Positions 15,427 through 23,320 of a DNA stretch of 64,000 bases are shown here, piece by piece. Location: contig NZ_WHTD01000015.1 in the NCBI RefSeq assembly GCF_009379765.1, forward strand, positions 1 through 64,000, written 5' to 3'. Position 1 is the stretch's first letter. Each line of letters starts with the position of its first letter. The DNA comes from Actinophytocola sp. Its GTDB lineage: Bacteria; Actinomycetota; Actinomycetes; Mycobacteriales; Pseudonocardiaceae. The notes below the pieces were generated by a model, which did no database searches, had not been told where the DNA came from, and worked only from the letters and a program-made list of their open reading frames with translations. Position numbers and translations under genes: made by a program.

Positions 15427-17552
15427 TAGGTGACCTGGGCGACCAGGTTCTCCGGTAGCGGGTCGAACCGGATGAAGTGGCGGGTGAAGGTCGCCGAGCC
15501 GGAGGTCATCGAGCGGAGGTCGATGGCATACCGCAGCAGCGACTTCGCGGGGACCTCGGCGCGGACGACGCTGTAGCCGGCCACCTCGTCCGCCTCCGTG
15601 CCCAGTACCCGGCCACGGCGGCTGGACAGGTCGCCCAGCACCGTGCCGAGATGGTCGTCCGGCAGCCGGACCGCCACCTCGTCCACCGGTTCCAGCAGCG
15701 AGATCCGGCCGTTGGCCGCCGCGTCCTTCAGGCCCATCGAGCCGGCCATCTGGAAGGCCGCGTCGGAGGAGTCGACGCTGTGCGCCTTGCCGTCGAACAA
15801 GGTCACCCGGATGTCCACCACCGGGTAGCCGGCCGACAGGCCCTTCTCCAGCTGGGCGCGCACGCCCTTCTCCACCGACGAGATGAACTGGTGCGGCACC
15901 GAGCCGCCGACCACCTTGTCGACGAACTCGAACCCGCCGCCGACCGGCAGCGGCTCGACGTCGATGTCGCACACCGCGTACTGGCCGTGCCCGCCGGACT
16001 GCTTGACGTGCCGTCCCTTCCCGCGCGCCTTGCCGGCGAACGTCTCGCGCAGCGCCACCTTCACCGACTCGGTGTCGACGTCGGCGCCACCGGCCCGCAG
16101 CCGGGCGAGCACCACGTCCGCGTGCGCCTCGCCCATGCACCACAGCACGAGCTGGTGGGTCTCGGCGTTGCGTTCCAGCCGCAGCGTCGGGTCCCCGGCG
16201 ACGAGCCGGGCGAGGTTGCGGGACAACGCGTCCTCGTCGCTGCGGGTCTTGGCCACGACCGCCACCGGCAGCAGCGGCTCCGGCATCGTCCACGGGCGCA
16301 TCACCAGCGGCTTGTCCGGGCTGGACACCGTGTCGCCGGTCTCCGCCGAGCCGAGCTTGGTGAGCGCGCAGATGTCACCGGCGACGCAGTGGGTGACCTC
16401 GCGCAGGTTCGACCCCAGCGGTGAGTAGATGTGCGCCACCCGCTCGTCGACGTCGTGGTCCTCGTGGCCGCGGTCGGACATGCCGTGCCCGGAGATGTGC
16501 ACCGGCCGCTCCGGGCGCAGCGTCCCGGAGAACACCCGCACCAGCGACACCCGGCCCACGTAGGAGTCGATCGCCGTGCGCACGACCTCGGCCACGAGCG
16601 GGCCGTCGGGGTCGGCGGACAGCGAGTTCCTGCCCGAACCGTGCACGTCGCTGACGTCCGGCACGGGGTGCTCGAGCGGGGACGGGAACGCGCCGGTGAG
16701 CGCCTCGAGGAGCTCGGCGAGCCCGACGCCGGTGGTGGCGCAGACCGGGATCACCGGGTGGAACGACCCGCGCGCCACCGCGGTCTCGAGGTCGGAGATC
16801 AGCGTGCCGGTCTCGATCTCCTCGCCCTCGAGGTAGCGGTCCATGAGGGACTCGTCCTCGCTCTCGGCGATGATGCCCTCGATGAGCTCGTTGCGGGCGT
16901 CCGCCATGAGCTCGAGGTCGCCATCGTCCGGCTCGCCGACCGACGGCGGGTAGCCGTTCGAGTAGTCGAGGAACCGGCGGGTGATCAGCCCGAGCAGGCC
17001 TTGTTTGCCCCCGGTCGCCGGCAGGTAGAGCGGCAGCACCCCGGCGCCGAACGCCTCCTGGCAGGCGGCCATCTCGGCCGCCGCGTCCGCGCGCTGGTGG
17101 TCCAGCCGGGCGATCACGACCGCGCGCGGCATCTTCACCGCGGCGCACTCCTCCCACAGCGCGATGGTGGCCGGGTCGACGCCCTCGGCCGCGCACACCA
17201 CGAAGAGCGCGGCGTCGGCCGCGCGCAGACCCGCCCGGACCTCGCCGACGAAGTCCGCGTATCCGGGGGTGTCGATCAGGTTGATCTTGACGTCGCCGTG
17301 CACCAGCGGTGCCACCGAGAGCCCGACCGAGCGCTGTTGCCGCTGCGCGGCCGGATCGTGGTCGCAGACCGTGGTGCCTTCGGTGACCGTGCCCGCCCTG
17401 CTGATCACCCCCGCCGCGGTGAGCAGTGCTTCGGTGAGCGTGGTCTTCCCGGAGCCCGAAGGCCCGACGAGAACGATGTTCCGTACTTTGGCGGGGTCGT
17501 CTACAGCGACCGCGGCTCCGCCGTCACCGTTGTCCGTGTGCTTGCTCGCCAT
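15426..17552 (-). CDS. fusA2: elongation factor G-like protein EF-G2
   Basis: 708-aa translational-GTPase-like protein with EF-G domains I-V. The P-loop is GPSGSGKTT and the G3 motif is IDTPGYADF. Canonical EF-G has R-G-I-T in switch I and NKxD for guanine specificity; here the regions read QRQQRSVGLS and IARLDHQRAD. This departure is typical of the EF-G2 paralogues, reported in mycobacteria to bind GTP without supporting translocation. The Met start at 17552 has GAAAGGGTG upstream. The TAG stop is formed by the junction with the MITE at 15264-15426, so the original C-terminus may have been a few residues longer. Confidence 0.88.
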   Translation of the reverse strand: MASKHTDNGDGGAAVAVDDPAKVRNIVLVGPSGSGKTTLTEALLTAAGVISRAGTVTEGTTVCDHDPAAQRQQRSVGLSVAPLVHGDVKINLIDTPGYADFVGEVRAGLRAADAALFVVCAAEGVDPATIALWEECAAVKMPRAVVIARLDHQRADAAAEMAACQEAFGAGVLPLYLPATGGKQGLLGLITRRFLDYSNGYPPSVGEPDDGDLELMADARNELIEGIIAESEDESLMDRYLEGEEIETGTLISDLETAVARGSFHPVIPVCATTGVGLAELLEALTGAFPSPLEHPVPDVSDVHGSGRNSLSADPDGPLVAEVVRTAIDSYVGRVSLVRVFSGTLRPERPVHISGHGMSDRGHEDHDVDERVAHIYSPLGSNLREVTHCVAGDICALTKLGSAETGDTVSSPDKPLVMRPWTMPEPLLPVAVVAKTRSDEDALSRNLARLVAGDPTLRLERNAETHQLVLWCMGEAHADVVLARLRAGGADVDTESVKVALRETFAGKARGKGRHVKQSGGHGQYAVCDIDVEPLPVGGGFEFVDKVVGGSVPHQFISSVEKGVRAQLEKGLSAGYPVVDIRVTLFDGKAHSVDSSDAAFQMAGSMGLKDAAANGRISLLEPVDEVAVRLPDDHLGTVLGDLSSRRGRVLGTEADEVAGYSVVRAEVPAKSLLRYAIDLRSMTSGSATFTRHFIRFDPLPENLVAQVT

Positions 17553-17650
17553 GCCAGTCACCCTTTCCGTACGGACGGCGCTGTCTGTCGGAATTGTTGT
17601 GTTCGATCTCACACCTGTTTACCAGCCTCGACAACCCCGCCGCTCGCATC

Positions 17651-17678
17651 GCGTCCAGGTCGCGTCCAGGTCGCGTCC
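17651..17678. repeat. short 11-bp tandem repeat upstream of EF-G2 and pdxS
   Basis: GCGTCCAGGTC occurs twice in tandem, followed by a partial third copy (GCGTCC). It sits between the divergent EF-G2 and pdxS genes. No function is evident. Confidence 0.5.
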
Positions 17679-17793
17679 GGCGGGAGCCCGCATCCGTGAA
17701 GTGGCCTTATGAGATACCTCGGAATTGGCCCGGGGTAGAGGGCCACGTCGCTCCTACACTGGGACTCGGGAATCCACGATGAAAGGAACTCGG

Positions 17794-18717
17794 GTGTCTG
17801 ACGTTTCCACTTCCACCACTACCACGTCGACGGGGGCGGAGACCGGCACGGCGCGCGTGAAGCGCGGTATGGCGGAGATGCTCAAGGGCGGCGTGATCAT
17901 GGACGTCGTCACCGCCGACCAGGCCAAGATCGCCGAGGACGCCGGCGCGGTCGCCGTGATGGCGCTCGAGCGCGTCCCGGCCGACATCCGCTCGCAGGGC
18001 GGCGTCGCGCGCATGAGCGACCCGGACCTGATCGACGGGATCATCAACGCGGTGTCGGTTCCGGTGATGGCCAAGGCGCGGATCGGCCACTTCGTCGAGG
18101 CGCAGGTGCTGCAGGCACTCGGCGTGGACTACGTCGACGAGTCCGAGGTGCTCACCCCGGCCGACTACGCCAACCACATCGACAAGTGGCGCTTCACCGT
18201 GCCGTTCGTGTGCGGTGCCACCAACCTGGGTGAGGCGCTGCGCCGGATCACCGAGGGCGCGGCCATGATCCGCTCCAAGGGCGAGGCCGGCACCGGCGAC
18301 GTGTCCAACGCGACCACCCACATGCGCAAGATCCGCGCCGAGATCAAGCGGCTCACCTCGCTGCCGGAAGACGAGCTGTTCGTCGCGGCCAAGGAGCTGC
18401 AGGCGCCCTACGAGCTCGTGCGCGAGGTCGCCACCCTCGGCAAGCTCCCGGTCGTGCTGTTCACCGCGGGCGGCATCGCCACCCCGGCGGACGCGGCGAT
18501 GATGATGCAGCTCGGCGCCGAGGGCGTGTTCGTCGGCTCGGGCATCTTCAAGTCCGGCGACCCGGCCAAGCGTGCCGACGCGATCGTCAAGGCCACCACG
18601 TTCTTCGACGACCCGGACATGCTCGCGAAGGTGTCCCGCGGCCTCGGCGAGGCCATGGTCGGCATCAACGTCGACGACATCCCCGAGCCGCACCGGCTCG
18701 CGGAGCGCGGTTGGTAG
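17794..18717 (+). CDS. pdxS: pyridoxal 5'-phosphate synthase subunit PdxS
   Basis: 307-aa TIM-barrel synthase that makes PLP from ribose 5-phosphate, glyceraldehyde 3-phosphate and ammonia delivered by PdxT. The two active-site lysines are present: Lys94 in VMAKARIGH (first Schiff base) and Lys162 in RSKGEAGTG. The phosphate loop [10 protein letters not shown] is also intact. The GTG at 17794 is preferred because AAAGGA lies 6-7 nt upstream; an ATG at 17779 is the alternative. In mycobacteria pdxS and pdxT are near neighbours. Here azlCD and an XRE regulator lie between them. Confidence 0.95.
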   Translation: MSDVSTSTTTTSTGAETGTARVKRGMAEMLKGGVIMDVVTADQAKIAEDAGAVAVMALERVPADIRSQGGVARMSDPDLIDGIINAVSVPVMAKARIGHFVEAQVLQALGVDYVDESEVLTPADYANHIDKWRFTVPFVCGATNLGEALRRITEGAAMIRSKGEAGTGDVSNATTHMRKIRAEIKRLTSLPEDELFVAAKELQAPYELVREVATLGKLPVVLFTAGGIATPADAAMMMQLGAEGVFVGSGIFKSGDPAKRADAIVKATTFFDDPDMLAKVSRGLGEAMVGINVDDIPEPHRLAERGW

Positions 18718-18793
18718 CTCGTCGACGACCCCTCGCAGGCTCGGTGTCGCCGCTCGCGGTCGCCCTGTGACATGGGTTCGCTCGCAAGCTCGC

Positions 18794-19354
18794 TCACCAG
18801 TGCTCGGACACCATCACCGCGGCGGTGCCGGGCTCCAGTGCCTCGAAGACGTGCTCGACATCGCCCGGGTAGGCCATGTAGTCGCCCGGCGCGAGCTCGA
18901 CCGGGGCCTCGGTGAGGCCGATGCGGGCCCGGCCCGCGCTCAGCACGACGTGCTCCACCACGCCGGGCATGTGCGGGTCGGACTCGCGGGCCGAGCCGGG
19001 CTCCGCGGTGATCAGGTAGATGTCGCGGCGGGCGTTCGGCGGGCAGGAGGCCAGCAGCGTCGCCACGTAGTCCGCCCGCTCGGAGAACACGGCGGGCCCC
19101 TCGCCGGCGCGGATGATCTGCACCCGCGGGCGGGCCGGCTCGACCAGCCGGCTGAACGGCACGTCGAGTGCGACCGAGAGGGCCCACAGCGTCTCGACGC
19201 TCGGGTTGCCGCTCGCCGCCTCGAGCTGGGACAGCGTCGACTTGGCGATGCCCGCGCGCTTGGCGAGCTCGGTGAGCGACAGGCCCACCCGGTCCCGCTC
19301 GCGCCGCAGGGACAGCGCGATGACCTCGAGCGGCGCTCCTCGCGGTGGCGTCAT
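18794..19354 (-). CDS. XRE-family regulator with C-terminal cupin domain
   Basis: 186-aa regulator. Residues 1-70 are a Cro/cI-type helix-turn-helix (LTELAKRAGIAKSTLSQLEA). Residues about 110-186 form a small cupin barrel (PGVVEHVVLSAGRARIG, LAPGDYMAYPGDVEHVFEAL) that may sense a small ligand. It is divergent from azlCD, with paired TGTTC motifs between them, so it very likely regulates that exporter. Homologues paired with AzlCD are common. Confidence 0.9.
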   Translation of the reverse strand: MTPPRGAPLEVIALSLRRERDRVGLSLTELAKRAGIAKSTLSQLEAASGNPSVETLWALSVALDVPFSRLVEPARPRVQIIRAGEGPAVFSERADYVATLLASCPPNARRDIYLITAEPGSARESDPHMPGVVEHVVLSAGRARIGLTEAPVELAPGDYMAYPGDVEHVFEALEPGTAAVMVSEHW

Positions 19355-19366
19355 CGGTACTCCTGG

Positions 19367-19425
19367 TGTTCGTTATATCGGTCCTATTGTTCGCCTTGAC
19401 GAACGATACTCAGGTGTTCATCATA
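19367..19425. promoter_or_regulatory. operator region between XRE-cupin regulator and azlC
   Basis: TGTTCGTTATA (19367-19377) and TGTTCATCATA (19415-19425) are near direct repeats. GTTCG (19389) and CGAAC (19400) form a dyad between them. The region is clearly AT-richer than its surroundings. Likely binding sites of the XRE protein, by position only. Confidence 0.4.
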
Positions 19426-19432
19426 GGAGACT

Positions 19433-20134
19433 ATGCGTTCGATATGGCGAACCCTCAGCCCAACACTCCGCCGCGACCTGCTGGCGCTGGCCGGGGCGAT
19501 CACGGTCGTCGGCCTCTCCTTCGGCGCGATCGCGGTCGCGGCCGGGCTGCCCTGGTGGATGCCCTCGGTGCTGTCCGTCCTCGTCTTCGCGGGCGGCTCG
19601 CAGTTCATGGTGGTCGGCGTGGTCGCCGCGGGCGGGGGGCTGGTCGCGGCGGTCCTCGGCGCGCTGGTGCTCAACGCCCGCCACCTGCCCTTCGGTCTGG
19701 CGATCGGCGACATCATGGGCCGCGGCCGGCTCGCCCGGCTGGTCGGCAGCCACCTCATGGTCGACGAGTCGGTCGCCTTCGCGATGGCGCAGAAGGACCC
19801 GAGCCGGGGCCGGGCGGTGTTCTGGGCGTGCGGCACGGTGCTGTTCGTGTCGTGGAACGTGGGCACGCTGGTCGGCGCGCTGGCCGGGCAGGTGATCGGC
19901 GACCCGGACGTGCTGGGCCTGGACGCCGCGTTCCCGGCCGCGCTCCTCGCGCTGGTGCTGCCGTCACTGCGCAAGGCGCCGCGGACCCGCAACACCGCCC
20001 TGCTCGGCGCCGCGATCGCGCTCGCCAGCACGCCGTTCCTGCCGGCCGGGGCGCCGGTGCTGCTGGCGCTGGGCGGGCTGGTCGTGCTGATCCCGGCCCC
20101 GGCGACGCACGCCGACGAGGAGGTGGCGGCATGA
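19433..20134 (+). CDS. azlC: AzlC-type branched-chain amino acid exporter, large subunit
   Basis: 233-aa membrane protein with about five to six hydrophobic helices and the AzlC core GLSFGAIAVAAGLPWWMPSV, FAGGSQFMVVGVVAAGG, NARHLPFGLAIGD and MVDESVAFAMAQ. With AzlD it exports branched-chain amino acids or analogues in characterised systems. Its stop overlaps the azlD ATG (ATGA). Probably controlled by the divergent XRE-cupin protein. Confidence 0.92.
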   Translation: MRSIWRTLSPTLRRDLLALAGAITVVGLSFGAIAVAAGLPWWMPSVLSVLVFAGGSQFMVVGVVAAGGGLVAAVLGALVLNARHLPFGLAIGDIMGRGRLARLVGSHLMVDESVAFAMAQKDPSRGRAVFWACGTVLFVSWNVGTLVGALAGQVIGDPDVLGLDAAFPAALLALVLPSLRKAPRTRNTALLGAAIALASTPFLPAGAPVLLALGGLVVLIPAPATHADEEVAA

Positions 20135-20478
20135 CGATCACCGCGATCCTGGTGCTGGCCGTCGGGACCTACGCGTTCCGGGTGGCCGGGCCGCTGCTGC
20201 GGGCGCGGATGGTCCGGGCCAGGGGCGGCGGCGATGATCGGGGCGCCGCCGCGCTGCCGCCGCGGCTCACCGAGCTGATGTCCACCGCGGGGACCGTGCT
20301 GCTGGTCGCGCTGATCGCCACCGCGGCGCTCACCGACGGCGGCGACTTCGCCGGCGTGGCGCTGCCGGCCGGCGTGCTGACCGGTGGCGTGCTGGCCTGG
20401 CGCAGGGTGCCGTTCGTGTTCGTGGTCTTCGTGGCCGCCGCGGTGGCGGCCGGGCTGCGGGCGCTCGGCGTGCCGTAA
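20131..20478 (+). CDS. azlD: AzlD-type branched-chain amino acid exporter, small subunit
   Basis: 115-aa protein with three to four transmembrane helices, starting MTITAILVLAVGTYAFRVAGP, the conserved TY-FR motif of AzlD. A Gly/Ala/Arg-rich loop precedes the last three helices. Translationally coupled to azlC by a 4-bp overlap. Confidence 0.88.
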   Translation: MTITAILVLAVGTYAFRVAGPLLRARMVRARGGGDDRGAAALPPRLTELMSTAGTVLLVALIATAALTDGGDFAGVALPAGVLTGGVLAWRRVPFVFVVFVAAAVAAGLRALGVP

Positions 20479-20509
20479 GTAAACTGTGGAAAACGGGAGG
20501 TCAAACACG

Positions 20510-21142
20510 GTGTCCACCGGCGAGCCGCGGATCGGTGTGCTGGCGCTGCAAGGTGACGTTCGCGAGCACCTGGCGGCGCTCCGGTCGTCCGGCGCGCGCG
20601 CCACGACGGTCCGCAGGGCGACCGAGCTGTCCGAAGTGGACGGTCTGGTCATCCCGGGCGGCGAGTCGACCACGATCTCCCGGCTCCTCGAGACGTTCGG
20701 GCTGCTCGAACCCCTGCGCGCGCGGATCGCCGGCAGCATGCCGGCCTACGGCTCGTGCGCGGGGATGATCCTGCTGGCCGGCAAGGTGCTCGACGGCCGG
20801 GAGGACCAGCACCAGCTCGGCGGGCTCGACGTGATCGTGCGGCGCAACGCGTTCGGCCGGCAGGTCGACTCGTTCGAGGAGGACCTCGCCTTCACCGGTG
20901 TGCCCGGTCCTCCGGTGCACGCGGTGTTCATCCGCGCGCCGTGGGTCGAGTCGTCCTCGCCGGAGGTCGACGTGCTCGCGCGGGTCAGTGACACCCCGAA
21001 CGTCCCGGGTGGTGAGATGGCCGCCGGTAGGATCGTCGCCGTCCGGCAGGGCCCTGTGCTCGCCACCGCGTTCCATCCGGAGCTGACCGGGGACACGCGG
21101 GTACACAGACTGTTCGTTGAGATGGTGGAGGGGAAGTTGTGA
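20510..21142 (+). CDS. pdxT: pyridoxal 5'-phosphate synthase glutaminase subunit PdxT
   Basis: 210-aa class I glutaminase that supplies ammonia to PdxS. The triad is visible: Cys83 in [11 protein letters not shown], and His and Glu in TAFHPEL near the C-terminus. The GGES oxyanion motif (IPGGESTT) is intact. The GTG at 20510 is preceded by GGGAGGT. It overlaps the yebC start by 4 bp (GTGA), so yebC is coupled to it. Confidence 0.95.
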   Translation: MSTGEPRIGVLALQGDVREHLAALRSSGARATTVRRATELSEVDGLVIPGGESTTISRLLETFGLLEPLRARIAGSMPAYGSCAGMILLAGKVLDGREDQHQLGGLDVIVRRNAFGRQVDSFEEDLAFTGVPGPPVHAVFIRAPWVESSSPEVDVLARVSDTPNVPGGEMAAGRIVAVRQGPVLATAFHPELTGDTRVHRLFVEMVEGKL

Positions 21143-21894
21143 GCGGCCACTCAAAATGGGCGACTACGAAGCACAAGAAGGCCGCACTCGATGCCAAACG
21201 GGGCAAGCTCTTCGCCAAGCTGATCAAGAACATCGAGGTGGCGGCGCGTACCGGTGGCGGTGACCCGGACGGCAACCCGACGCTGTTCGACGCCATCCAG
21301 AAGGCCAAGAGGACCTCCGTCCCGCAGGACAACATCGAGCGGGCCCGCAAGCGCGGCGGCGGCTAGGAGGCGGGCGGCGCCGACTGGCAGACGATCATGT
21401 ACGAGGGCTACGGCCCCAACGGCGTGGCCGTGCTGATCGAGTGCCTCACCGACAACCGCAACCGCGCCGCGAGCGAGGTGCGCACCGCGATGACCCGCAA
21501 CGGCGGCAACATGGCCGACCCGGGCTCGGTGGCCTACCTGTTCAACCGCAAGGGCGTCGTCATCCTGCCCAAGAACGAGCTCTCCGAGGACGACGTGCTG
21601 ATGGCCGTCCTCGAAGCAGGCGCCGAGGAGGTCAACGACCTGGGCGAGAGCTTCGAGGTCGTGTCCGAGGCCACCGACCTGGTCGAGGTCCGCAAGTCAC
21701 TGCAGGAGGCGGGCTACGACTACGAGTCGGCCGACGCGGGCTTCCTCCCGTCGGTCAGCGTGCCGCTGGACGCGGACGGCGCCCGCAAGGTCTTCCGGCT
21801 GATCGACGCCCTCGAGGACAGCGACGACGTGCAGAACGTCTACGCCAACTTCGACGTGTCCGACGAGACGTTTTCACAGATCGGCATGTCCTAG
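21139..21894 (+). pseudogene. yebC: YebC/PmpR regulator with internal amber codon and altered C-terminus
   Basis: The frame from GTG 21139 encodes a near-complete Yeb[21 protein letters not shown] at the N-terminus, [52 protein letters not shown]. At 21364-21366 there is TAG where the family has a conserved Glu (RKRGGG-stop-EAGGADW), a single G-to-T change from GAG. The frame is otherwise open to 21894. The last eight residues (TFSQIGMS) do not resemble the family end, so the 3' terminus was replaced at the island boundary. It is either a real pseudogene or contains a sequencing error. AGGAGG directly after the stop could permit re-initiation, but the next ATG is 26 nt away. Confidence 0.85.
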
Positions 21895-22033
21895 GCCGCA
21901 TGGGGAGATGATGTCGCGACGGTGACCGCGCAGCAGGTGCGCCACGTCGTGACCCACCTGCTCCAGGCTGGGCACCGGCGACCCGGCGAGCCGCAGGTCC
22001 TGCTGGTGGCCGACGCTGAGCCATATTTATAGT
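21895..22033 (+). pseudogene. transposase fragment at the left island boundary
   Basis: Reading directly on from the yebC stop, the frame gives GDDVATVTAQQVRHVVTHLL, then QAGHRRPGEPQVLLVADAEP, ended by TAG in the AT-rich element. The phrase TAxQVRxVVxxLxxAGxxRPGxPxxLxVxDA is common in a family of actinobacterial transposases (before their first catalytic Asp). Only about 45 residues remain. It marks the left edge of the catabolic island. Confidence 0.5.
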
Positions 22034-22045
22034 TATACTGATTTG
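22022..22045. promoter_or_regulatory. AT-rich operator element 1 (ldh-type gene)
   Basis: CATATTTATAGTTATACTGA lies about 100 bp upstream of the dehydrogenase gene. It contains a TTATAC core (22033-22038) inside the dyad AGT-TAT-ACT. First of eleven such elements in the island (see findings). Confidence 0.5.
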
Positions 22046-22144
22046 GTCGCCGTCCGACCGCCGGTGGCGCCAGGCCGTCCGACCGCCGCGTCGCCAGAGG
22101 AGGCGTTGCCGTGTTCATCCAGTCGTGTGTTGTGGGGTGGTGAC

Positions 22145-23215
22145 ATGCCGACGATCGCCACGACCTCCCTGCGATCGGTGTTGGTGGGCATCTACGTGGC
22201 CGCCGGACTGTCGGAGGAGGAGGCCGACGCCGTCGGTTCCCACCAGATCGAGGCGGACCTGTACGGACACTCCTCGCACGGCGTCGTGATGACCGACTGG
22301 TACGTCGACACAATTAGTCGAGGCGACGTCGTGCCGGGCGCGCCGCTGGAGGTCATCCGGGAGTCGGCCTCCACGGCGGTGCTCGACGCGCACTTCGGTC
22401 CGGGGCACGTGGCCACGGCGAGGGCGATTCCCATCGTGGTGTCGAAGGCGGCGGAGACCGGTATCGGTGCCGTCACGATTCGCCGGCAGGGGCACGTGGG
22501 CCGACTCGGCTACTACACGGCCCGCATCGCGGCGGAAGGGCTGATCGGGATCCTGACCGCGGACAGCGGGAACGGACCGAAGTTGGTCGCGCCCCTCGGG
22601 GGCCGGGAGGCGCGGCTCGGCAGCAACCCGATCTCGATCGCGGTGCCGTCCACGGACCACGGGCCTGTCGTTCTCGACATGGCGACGGCGGCGGCATCCG
22701 GTGGCAAGGTGCTGCTCGCGCGTCGGGACGGTCAGTCGCTGCCGGCCGGCTGGCTGATGACGCGAGAGGGCAAGCCGAGCACCGACCCCAACGACTTCGG
22801 CGAGGGCGGCGGCGCGCTGCTGCCACTCGGTGCCGATCAGGCGCACAAGGGCTACGGCCTGTCGTTCATGATCGAGGTGCTGTCGGGCATCCTCACCGGC
22901 ATCGGGTTCGCCTCGTCGGCCGACGGCCGCCACAACGACGGCGTGTTCATGACGGCCATCGACATCGGCCGGTTCCGCGACCTCGGCGACTTCTCGCGGG
23001 ACGTCTCCGCGTTCATCGAGCACCTGAAGGCCACGCCCCTCGCCACCGGCCACACCGAGATCCGCTACCCGGGTGAGCTCGGACAACGCAAGGCCCGCCA
23101 CAGCCAGGTGCACGGGCTGTCACTCGATCGCGCCTCGTGGGACTCGCTGGACCGGCTGGCCGAGAAGCTCGGCGTGGCCGGCCCCAGCAGACATGCGGAC
23201 AGCACGAGCGTGTGA
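22145..23215 (+). CDS. malate/L-lactate dehydrogenase-family oxidoreductase (PF02615)
   Basis: 356-aa NAD(P)-dependent 2-hydroxyacid dehydrogenase of the Ldh_2 family (malate, lactate, ureidoglycolate, 2,3-diketogulonate). Typical segments are EADLYGHSSHGVVM near the N-terminus, DAHFGPGHVATARAIPIVV, IRRQGHVGRLGYY (catalytic His region), LGSNPISIAVPS and QAHKGYGLSFMIEVLSG. The exact substrate cannot be read from sequence. ATG 22145 is chosen as the family start. It is the first gene of the island, alone behind element 1, and would oxidise a 2-hydroxy acid or reduce a 2-oxo acid in the pathway. Confidence 0.85.
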   Translation: MPTIATTSLRSVLVGIYVAAGLSEEEADAVGSHQIEADLYGHSSHGVVMTDWYVDTISRGDVVPGAPLEVIRESASTAVLDAHFGPGHVATARAIPIVVSKAAETGIGAVTIRRQGHVGRLGYYTARIAAEGLIGILTADSGNGPKLVAPLGGREARLGSNPISIAVPSTDHGPVVLDMATAAASGGKVLLARRDGQSLPAGWLMTREGKPSTDPNDFGEGGGALLPLGADQAHKGYGLSFMIEVLSGILTGIGFASSADGRHNDGVFMTAIDIGRFRDLGDFSRDVSAFIEHLKATPLATGHTEIRYPGELGQRKARHSQVHGLSLDRASWDSLDRLAEKLGVAGPSRHADSTSV

Positions 23216-23249
23216 GATGCGCTCTGGCGACACATTCGAGAATAGCTGC

Positions 23250-23280
23250 ATAACATAATCACTGTTGGTATAATTATGGG
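23250..23280. promoter_or_regulatory. AT-rich operator element 2 (leuCD-like operon)
   Basis: TAACATAATCACTGTTGGTA followed by TAATTATGGG. GTATAA core at 23268-23273. The stretch ATAATCACTGTTG is shared almost exactly with element 5. Confidence 0.55.
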
Positions 23281-23320
23281 AGTTGTGGTCCGCGCAGGCT
23301 GACGCCGGATAGGAGTTCTC

